DNA from: Zoogloeaceae bacterium
GTDB lineage: Bacteria; Pseudomonadota; Gammaproteobacteria; Burkholderiales; Rhodocyclaceae
Reading direction: 5' to 3'
Assembly (NCBI GenBank): GCA_024235595.1
Contig: JACKMC010000019.1
Location: 1-48,004, forward strand
DNA: 48,004 bases
Below are positions 42,148 through 48,004 of this stretch, piece after piece (the stretch's first letter is position 1; every line of letters starts with the position of its first letter). The translations under genes and the position numbers were made by a program. The notes beneath the pieces were generated by a model, which was not told the DNA's origin, did not search any database, and worked only from the letters and a program-made list of their open reading frames with translations.

Positions 42148-44178
42148 ATGTCGGATATGCAAACACTCTATCTGATGGTGCCGCTGGCACCTCTGGCCGG
42201 TGCCATCCTGGCGGGCCTGTTCGGCAAGGTCATCGGCCGCGCCGGCTCCCACGTGGTGACCATCCTCGGCGTGGCGATCGCCTTCGTGCTGTCGATCGTC
42301 ATCTACCAGGACGTTCAGGCGGGCAACACCTTCAACGGCACGGTCTACACCTGGGCCAACAGCGGCAACCTCAACCTCGAGGTCGGCTTCCTCATCGACC
42401 AGCTCACGGTGATGATGATGCTGGTGGTGAGCTTCGTCTCGCTGATGGTGCACGTCTATACCATCGGCTACATGCACGAGGATCCCGGCTACCAGCGCTT
42501 CTTCAGCTACATCTCGCTGTTCACCTTCTCGATGCTGATGCTGGTGATGTCGAACAACTTCCTGCAACTGTTCTTCGGCTGGGAAGCCGTGGGCCTGGTC
42601 TCCTACCTGCTGATCGGTTTCTGGTATACCCGTCCCACCGCGATCTTCGCCAACATGAAGGCCTTCCTGGTCAACCGCGTGGGCGACTTCGGCTTCCTGC
42701 TCGGCATCGGCCTCATCGCCGCCAACACCGGCAGCCTCGACTACGCCGAGGTCTTCGCCCAGGCGGACCAGCTCGCCGCCAAGACCATCGAGCTCTTCCC
42801 GGGCACGCCGTGGCTGCTCATCACCGTGATCTGCATCTGCCTGTTCATCGGCGCCATGGGCAAGTCGGCGCAGGTGCCGCTGCATGTGTGGCTGCCCGAC
42901 TCGATGGAAGGTCCCACCCCGATCTCGGCGCTGATCCACGCCGCCACCATGGTGACCGCGGGCATCTTCATGGTGGCGCGCATGTCGCCGCTGTTCGAGC
43001 TCTCCGATACCGCGCTGTCCTTCGTGCTGGTGATCGGCGCCACCACCGCGCTGTTCATGGGCTTCCTCGGCATCATCCAGAACGACATCAAGCGCGTGGT
43101 CGCCTACTCCACGCTGTCGCAGCTCGGCTACATGACCGTCGCGCTCGGCGTCTCGGCCTACTCGGCCGCGGTCTTCCACCTCATGACCCACGCCTTCTTC
43201 AAGGCGCTGCTGTTCCTCGGCGCGGGTTCGGTGATCATCGGCATGCACCACGACCAGGACATGCGCAACATGGGCGGCCTGTGGAAATACATGCCGATCA
43301 CCTGGATCACCTCGCTGTTCGGCTCGCTGGCGCTCATCGGCTTCCCCTTCCTGTCGGGTTTCTACTCCAAGGACACGATCATCGAGGCGGTGCATTTCTC
43401 GCACATCCCCGGAGCCGGCTACGCCTACTTCTGCGTCATCGCGGGCGTCTTCGTCACCGCCTTCTACTCCTTCCGCATGTACTTCCTGGTGTTCCACGGC
43501 AAGGAGCGCTTCGGCCAGGCGCATGACGGGCACCACGACCACCACGGCGATCACGACGACGAGGAAGTCTCGGCCGATCACCACCATGGGCTCGCACCGG
43601 GCCAGAAGCCCCACGAGTCGCCCTGGGTGGTCACCGTGCCGCTGGTCCTGCTCGCGATCCCCTCGGTGATCATCGGCTTCATGACCATCGAGCCGATGCT
43701 CGTCGGCGAATGGTTCAAGGGCGCGATCCACATGTCCGAGGCCCATCCGGTGATGGAAGAGTTCGCGCGCGAGTTCCACGGTCCGGTGGCCATGGCGCTG
43801 CACGGCTTCACCACACTGCCCTTCATGCTCGCGATGGCCGGTGTCGCCAGCGCCTGGTTCTTCTACATGATTGCGCCGGGCATCCCGGCAGCCATCCAGC
43901 GGATCTTCAAGCCGATCTATCTGCTGCTCGAGAACAAGTACTTCTTCGACCGCTTCAACGAGATCTTCATCGCCGGCGGCGCACGCCTGCTCGGCAAGGG
44001 CTTGTGGAAGGGGGGCGATGGCATGCTGATCGACGGGCTCGTGGTCAATGGCAGCGCGGCGCTGGTGGGCAAGGTGTCCCAGCTCTCCCGCCTGATCCAG
44101 ACCGGCCACATCTACCAGTATGCGTTTGTGATGATTATTGGCGTCTTCCTGCTCCTGACCTTCTGGTTTACGGGCTGA
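42148..44178 (+). CDS. nuoL: NADH-quinone oxidoreductase subunit L
   Basis: NuoL is the distal antiporter-like proton pump and has the long lateral helix. The 676-residue protein has many membrane helices and the core 'FFGWEAVGLVSYLLIGFWY', 'LHVWLPDSMEGPTPISALIHAATMV' (short form 'WLPDSMEGPTP') and 'RVVAYSTLSQLGYM'. A His/Asp-rich loop occupies about 459-480, with nine His in 22 residues. nuoM follows after 58 nt. Confidence 0.97.
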   Translation: MSDMQTLYLMVPLAPLAGAILAGLFGKVIGRAGSHVVTILGVAIAFVLSIVIYQDVQAGNTFNGTVYTWANSGNLNLEVGFLIDQLTVMMMLVVSFVSLMVHVYTIGYMHEDPGYQRFFSYISLFTFSMLMLVMSNNFLQLFFGWEAVGLVSYLLIGFWYTRPTAIFANMKAFLVNRVGDFGFLLGIGLIAANTGSLDYAEVFAQADQLAAKTIELFPGTPWLLITVICICLFIGAMGKSAQVPLHVWLPDSMEGPTPISALIHAATMVTAGIFMVARMSPLFELSDTALSFVLVIGATTALFMGFLGIIQNDIKRVVAYSTLSQLGYMTVALGVSAYSAAVFHLMTHAFFKALLFLGAGSVIIGMHHDQDMRNMGGLWKYMPITWITSLFGSLALIGFPFLSGFYSKDTIIEAVHFSHIPGAGYAYFCVIAGVFVTAFYSFRMYFLVFHGKERFGQAHDGHHDHHGDHDDEEVSADHHHGLAPGQKPHESPWVVTVPLVLLAIPSVIIGFMTIEPMLVGEWFKGAIHMSEAHPVMEEFAREFHGPVAMALHGFTTLPFMLAMAGVASAWFFYMIAPGIPAAIQRIFKPIYLLLENKYFFDRFNEIFIAGGARLLGKGLWKGGDGMLIDGLVVNGSAALVGKVSQLSRLIQTGHIYQYAFVMIIGVFLLLTFWFTG

Positions 44179-44236
44179 AAAGACGTTCAGGGATGGATAG
44201 AACTAGAACTCGCGTCCTGACCGACGCACAAAACGG

Positions 44237-45727
44237 ATGTTGACGATGACGGGTATGCCTTACCTCAGCCTCGCTATTTGGGTGCCGATTGTCGGTGGCC
44301 TGGTAGTGCTCGCGACCGGCTCTGACCGGAATGCGCCTCTTGCTCGGGCGATTGCGCTGGTCACCGCGATTGCCGGACTCCTGGTGGCGATCCCGCTCTA
44401 CACCGGCTTCGACGCCACCACCAGTTCGATGCAGTTCGTCGAGCTGGCGCCGTGGATTCCATACTTCAACATCAACTACTACCTCGGTGTTGACGGCATC
44501 TCGATGCTGTTCGTGCTGCTCAACAGCTTCATCACCATCATCGTGGTGGTCGCCGGCTGGCAGGTCATCCAGTCGCGGGTGGCGCAGTACATGGCGGCCT
44601 TCCTGATCATGTCGGGCCTCATGAACGGCATCTTCTCGGCGCTCGACGGCATCCTCTTCTATGTGTTCTTCGAAGCCTCGCTGATCCCGATGTATCTCAT
44701 CATCGGCATCTGGGGCGGCCCGAACCGGGTCTACGCGGCGATCAAGTTCTTCCTCTACACGCTGCTCGGCTCGCTGCTGATGCTGGTCGCGCTGATCTAC
44801 CTGTTCCTCGAATCGGGTGGCAGCTTCAACATCCTCGACTGGCACAAGCTGCCGCTGGCGATGACGGTCCAGGTCGCGGTCTTCGTCGCCTTCCTGGTCT
44901 CCTTCGCGGTGAAAGTGCCGATGTGGCCGGTGCACACCTGGCTGCCGGACGCACACGTCGAAGCGCCTACCGGCGGCTCGGTGGTGCTGGCGGCCATCGC
45001 CCTCAAGCTCGGCGCCTCCGGCTTCCTGCGGTTCTCGCTGCCGATCGCCCCGGACGCCAGCCAGGCCATGGCGCCGTTCATCATCACCCTGTCGCTGATC
45101 GCGGTGGTGTACATCGGCTTCGTCGCCCTGGTGCAGACCGACATGAAGAAGCTGGTGGCGTATTCCTCGATCGCCCACATGGGCTTCGTCACGCTGGGCT
45201 TCTTCATCTTCAACCCGCTCGGCATCGAAGGCGCGCTGGTGCAGATGATCTCCCACGGCTTCATCTCGGGCGCGATGTTCCTTTGCATCGGCGTGCTCTA
45301 CGACCGCATGCACTCGCGCAACATCGCCGACTACGGCGGCGTGGTAAACACCATGCCCAAGTTCGCCGCCTTCTTCATGCTCTTCGCGATGGCCAACGCC
45401 GGCCTGCCGGGCACCTCCGGCTTCATCGGCGAGTTCATGGTGGTCCTCGGTGCCATCCAGTACAACTTCTGGGTCGCCTTTGCCGCCGCGACCACGCTGA
45501 TCACCGGCGCCGCCTACACCCTGTGGATGTACAAGCGGGTGGTATTCGGCGATGTGGCGAACGACCATGTCGCAGAGCTCGAAGACATCGGGGGCCGCGA
45601 GTTCGCGTTCCTCGCTGTGCTCGCGATCTGCGTGCTGGCCATGGGCCTCTATCCGAAGCCCATCACTGACGTGCTCCACACCTCTGTTAACGAACTGCTG
45701 CGTCACGTGGCAGTGAGCAAGCTGTAA
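44237..45727 (+). CDS. nuoM: NADH-quinone oxidoreductase subunit M
   Basis: NuoM is the second antiporter-like proton pump. The 496-residue protein has about 14 hydrophobic segments and the family signatures 'GVDGISMLFVLLN', 'FYVFFEASLIPMYLIIGIWGG' (short form 'FFEASLIPM'), 'HTWLPDAHVEAPTGGSV' and 'KKLVAYSSIAHMGF'. Three in-frame ATG codons (44237, 44246, 44255) compete, and none has a clear ribosome site, so the start is uncertain by up to six residues. Confidence 0.95.
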   Translation: MLTMTGMPYLSLAIWVPIVGGLVVLATGSDRNAPLARAIALVTAIAGLLVAIPLYTGFDATTSSMQFVELAPWIPYFNINYYLGVDGISMLFVLLNSFITIIVVVAGWQVIQSRVAQYMAAFLIMSGLMNGIFSALDGILFYVFFEASLIPMYLIIGIWGGPNRVYAAIKFFLYTLLGSLLMLVALIYLFLESGGSFNILDWHKLPLAMTVQVAVFVAFLVSFAVKVPMWPVHTWLPDAHVEAPTGGSVVLAAIALKLGASGFLRFSLPIAPDASQAMAPFIITLSLIAVVYIGFVALVQTDMKKLVAYSSIAHMGFVTLGFFIFNPLGIEGALVQMISHGFISGAMFLCIGVLYDRMHSRNIADYGGVVNTMPKFAAFFMLFAMANAGLPGTSGFIGEFMVVLGAIQYNFWVAFAAATTLITGAAYTLWMYKRVVFGDVANDHVAELEDIGGREFAFLAVLAICVLAMGLYPKPITDVLHTSVNELLRHVAVSKL

Positions 45728-45764
45728 GGCGAGCGGCAAGTCAATTACACGGAATGGTCTGACG

Positions 45765-47234
45765 ATGAACTTTGTTGTCCCTAACTTCGCGCCCGCCTAT
45801 GCCGAGCTGTTCGTCGCGGCGATGGGCGTGGCGATCCTGCTGGTTGCGGTATTCCTCAAGCAGAGCGCGCGCCAGTTCGCCTACCTGGCAAGCCTCGCGA
45901 CCCTGCTTGGGGCCGCCTACATAACCTGGTACACGATGGACGGGCAGGTCGCGTACACCTTCAGCAACATGTACATCGACGACCTCATGGGCGATGTGCT
46001 CAAGCTCATGGTGTATTTCGCGATGGCGGTGACCCTGCTCTACAGCAGGGGCTACCTCGCCGACCGCAACATGGACCGTCCCGAGTATTTCGTGCTCGCC
46101 ACCTTCGCCACCCTCGGCATGATGGTGATGATCTCGGCCAACCACCTGCTCACGGTGTATATCGGGCTCGAGATGCTGTCGCTGTCGCTCTACGCGCTGG
46201 TCGCCTTCGACCGCGATTCGGCGCGCTCCACCGAAGCCGCGATGAAGTATTTCGTGCTCGGCGCGCTCGCCTCCGGCCTGCTGCTCTACGGCATGTCGAT
46301 GATCTACGGCGCCACCGGCAGCCTCGAGCTCTCCGGCATCGCCCAGGCCATCTACCACCAGGCCGGCAACCGCACGGTGCTGCTGTTCGGGCTGGTCTTC
46401 CTGATGGCCGGCATCGCCTTCAAGCTCGGCGTGGTTCCCTTCCACATGTGGGTGCCCGACGTCTATCACGGCGCGCCGACCGCGGTGACCCTGCTGATCA
46501 GCACCGCGCCCAAGCTGGCCGCCTTCGCGATGGCCATGCGCCTGCTGGTCAACGGCCTCTTCGAGCTCGCCGACCAGTGGCAGGCGATGCTGATGTTCCT
46601 CGCCATCGGCTCGATCGTGCTCGGCAACATCGCCGCGGTGGCGCAAAGCAACATCAAGCGCATGCTCGCCTACTCGGGTATCTCCCACATGGGCTTCATG
46701 CTGCTGGGCCTGCTCTCCGGCGTAGTCGACGGCGACTCCCGCCTCGCCCTCAACGCCTACGGCTCGGCCATGTTCTACGCGGTCGTCTATGTGCTGATGA
46801 GCCTCGCCTCCTTCGGCATGGTGATCCTGCTCTCGCGCTCGGGCTTCGAAGCCGAGAACGTGGACGACTTCAAGGGCCTCAACAAGCGCAGCCCGTGGTT
46901 TGCCGCGATGATGATGTTCGTCATGTTCTCGATGGCCGGCGTGCCGTTCTTCATCGGCTTCTTCGCCAAGCTGGCGGTGCTGCAGGCCGCCGTCGCCGCC
47001 GGTTACGTGTGGCTGGCGGTGCTCGCCGTGATGATGTCGCTGGTGGGAGCCTTCTACTACCTGCGCGTCGTCAAGGTCATGTACTTCGACGAACCGCTCG
47101 ACGCCTCGCCCATCAAGGCCTCGCCAGACCTCAAGCTGGTGCTCTCGGCCAATGGCCTCGCCATCGCGGTGTTCGGCCTGATGCCCTCGCAGCTCATCGA
47201 GAGCTGCGTGGCGGCGCTGGCCGGCTCGTTCTAA
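45765..47234 (+). CDS. nuoN: NADH-quinone oxidoreductase subunit N
   Basis: NuoN is the third antiporter-like subunit of complex I. The 489-residue protein has the family features 'YIGLEMLSLSLYALVAF', 'FHMWVPDVYHGAPTAVT', 'NIKRMLAYSGISHMGFM' and 'GVPFFIGFFAKLAVL'. It is the last gene of the operon, 38 nt after nuoM, and is followed by a strong terminator. Confidence 0.97.
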   Translation: MNFVVPNFAPAYAELFVAAMGVAILLVAVFLKQSARQFAYLASLATLLGAAYITWYTMDGQVAYTFSNMYIDDLMGDVLKLMVYFAMAVTLLYSRGYLADRNMDRPEYFVLATFATLGMMVMISANHLLTVYIGLEMLSLSLYALVAFDRDSARSTEAAMKYFVLGALASGLLLYGMSMIYGATGSLELSGIAQAIYHQAGNRTVLLFGLVFLMAGIAFKLGVVPFHMWVPDVYHGAPTAVTLLISTAPKLAAFAMAMRLLVNGLFELADQWQAMLMFLAIGSIVLGNIAAVAQSNIKRMLAYSGISHMGFMLLGLLSGVVDGDSRLALNAYGSAMFYAVVYVLMSLASFGMVILLSRSGFEAENVDDFKGLNKRSPWFAAMMMFVMFSMAGVPFFIGFFAKLAVLQAAVAAGYVWLAVLAVMMSLVGAFYYLRVVKVMYFDEPLDASPIKASPDLKLVLSANGLAIAVFGLMPSQLIESCVAALAGSF

Positions 47235-47255
47235 AGCCCGCGCCCGATCGCACCG

Positions 47256-47279
47256 ACCGGCGCCGCGGCGCCGGTTTTT
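47256..47279 (+). terminator. Intrinsic terminator of the nuo operon
   Basis: ACCGGCGCC and GGCGCCGGT form a 9-bp GC-rich stem around GC, followed by a T run up to 47279. It lies 22 nt after the nuoN stop. Confidence 0.85.
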
Positions 47280-47326
47280 GCTTTGCAGTCCCGCCCGTGA
47301 CAACCCCGAGACGCAGGGAGAGCAGT

Positions 47327-47899
47327 GTGTTTGACAAGGATCCGGCGCTTGCCGAAAAGCGCCTCGACGGCGAGCAGGTCTTCGATGGCCGCCTGCTCAA
47401 GGTGTACCGCGACACCGTCATGCTGCCCGACGGCGGCAGCGCCACGCGCGAATACATAAAGCACCCGGGCGCGGTCGTCATCGTGGCCGTACTGCCCGAC
47501 GGCAAGCTCGTGTTCGAGCGCCAGTTCCGCTACCCCGTAGGCGAGGTCTTTCTCGAACTGCCAGCCGGCAAACTCGATCCCGACGAGACCCTCCTCGCCT
47601 GCGCCCAGCGCGAACTGCTCGAAGAGACCGGCTACCGCGCCGGGCACTGGCAACACCTCGGCGTGATGCATCCGTGCATCGGCTACTCCGACGAGCGGAT
47701 CGAGATCTTCTTCGCGCGCGATCTGCACTTCGAAGGCCAGAAGCTCGACGAGGGCGAGTTTCTCGAGATCGTCTCGATGAGCTACGAAGAAGCCGAGGCC
47801 GCGGTGCTCGACGGCAGCATCACCGACGCCAAAACCATTACAGCCCTGTTTCGGGCACGCCAGCCGCTCGCGGGGCAGGCATCCGACAAACCCGCATGA
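47327..47899 (+). CDS. NUDIX hydrolase, ADP-ribose pyrophosphatase-like
   Basis: The 190-residue product has the complete Nudix box G81-x5-E-x7-REL-x-EE-x-G, read as 'GKLDPDETLLACAQ' followed by R95-ELLEETG102. The upstream 'RQFRYPVGEVFLELPAG' and downstream 'HPCIGYSDERIEIFFARDL' segments point to the ADP-ribose/ADP-sugar pyrophosphatase (NudF-like) group. Substrate is not certain from sequence. The GTG start at 47327 has GGGAG 6 nt upstream; the longer open frame lies inside nuoN. In Rhodocyclales a NUDIX gene next to nuoN is common, possibly linked to NAD turnover. Confidence 0.9.
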   Translation: MFDKDPALAEKRLDGEQVFDGRLLKVYRDTVMLPDGGSATREYIKHPGAVVIVAVLPDGKLVFERQFRYPVGEVFLELPAGKLDPDETLLACAQRELLEETGYRAGHWQHLGVMHPCIGYSDERIEIFFARDLHFEGQKLDEGEFLEIVSMSYEEAEAAVLDGSITDAKTITALFRARQPLAGQASDKPA

Positions 47900-47924
47900 C
47901 CCCATTCCAGCGCCCCAGCCCCTC

Positions 47925-47944
47925 GTACCGGCGCAGGCCGGTAC
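47925..47944. repeat. Extragenic palindrome (REP-like) downstream of the NUDIX gene
   Basis: GTACCGGC and GCCGGTAC are exact inverted repeats around GCAG, followed by CCAGTAC. This layout resembles short extragenic palindromes of the form N-CCGGCG-CAGGCCGG-N-CCAG dispersed in many proteobacterial genomes. Only one copy is visible here, so repetitiveness is inferred. Confidence 0.45.
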
Positions 47945-48004
47945 CCAGTACGGCGTGTGATGAGGCGCCGGACGCGCAGCGGCCGGCCGGGGCGTGAGTT
48001 GGAA

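Noticed and set aside
39594..47303. Four long minus-strand frames rich in His, Asp, Glu and Arg opposite nuoH-nuoN
   Set aside because: They reflect antisense reading of membrane-protein codons. They cross gene boundaries and have no signal, domain or ribosome site.

Overview
The window is 48 kb of GC-rich, gene-dense chromosome from a betaproteobacterium, most likely of the Azoarcus/Thauera/Aromatoleum group (Rhodocyclales). This rests on the sequence character of the proteins and on gene order: ftsH-folP-glmM-tpiA-secG-tRNA-Leu-nuoA..N, hrcA-hemH beside nadK-recN, and grpE-dnaK-dnaJ. The assignment is inference from remembered families and synteny, not from a search. I see no rRNA, CRISPR array, insertion sequence, prophage or integrase. 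Almost everything is core genome.

Region by region. 1-3.5 kb: a truncated TPR lipid/peptidoglycan-type periplasmic protein (minus), cysS with a roughly 200-nt upstream region, and an FNR-like regulator lacking one predicted iron-sulfur ligand. 3.5-12.6 kb: a protein-quality-control block. grpE-dnaK-dnaJ lie on the minus strand behind a good sigma-32 promoter. trxC, a small holin-like membrane protein, hemH and hrcA are also on the minus strand. Two plus-strand regulatory-looking genes are interleaved: a Ser/Thr kinase fused to a cNMP-binding-like domain, and a tandem AP2-like protein. 12.6-17.1 kb: nadK, recN, fur (minus), bamE and dapB. 17.4-20.1 kb: a soluble hybrid histidine kinase (PAS-HisKA-HATPase-REC-REC-Hpt). 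20.1-25.7 kb: carA-carB-greA plus a DUF4149 membrane protein, preceded by a promoter and an intrinsic terminator that look like an attenuator. 25.7-32.4 kb: yhbY (minus), rlmE, ftsH (TTG start), folP, glmM, tpiA and secG. 32.5-47.2 kb: tRNA-Leu(GAG), its terminator, and a complete 14-gene nuoABCDEFGHIJKLMN operon closed by a strong terminator. 47.3-48 kb: a NUDIX hydrolase and a small palindromic repeat.

Together the genes cover protein folding and turnover (DnaK system, FtsH, HrcA, TrxC), translation and ribosome assembly (CysS, YhbY, RlmE, tRNA-Leu), envelope assembly (BamE, SecG, GlmM, DapB), nucleotide, arginine, folate, heme and NADP synthesis (CarAB, FolP, HemH, NadK), iron control (Fur), DNA repair (RecN) and respiratory complex I. 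I found no clearly new multi-gene system. The most interesting items are the carAB attenuator-like leader, the two signalling/regulatory genes interleaved in the heat-shock block, the FNR-like protein with three of four cysteines, and a perfect 20-bp inverted repeat between convergent genes.
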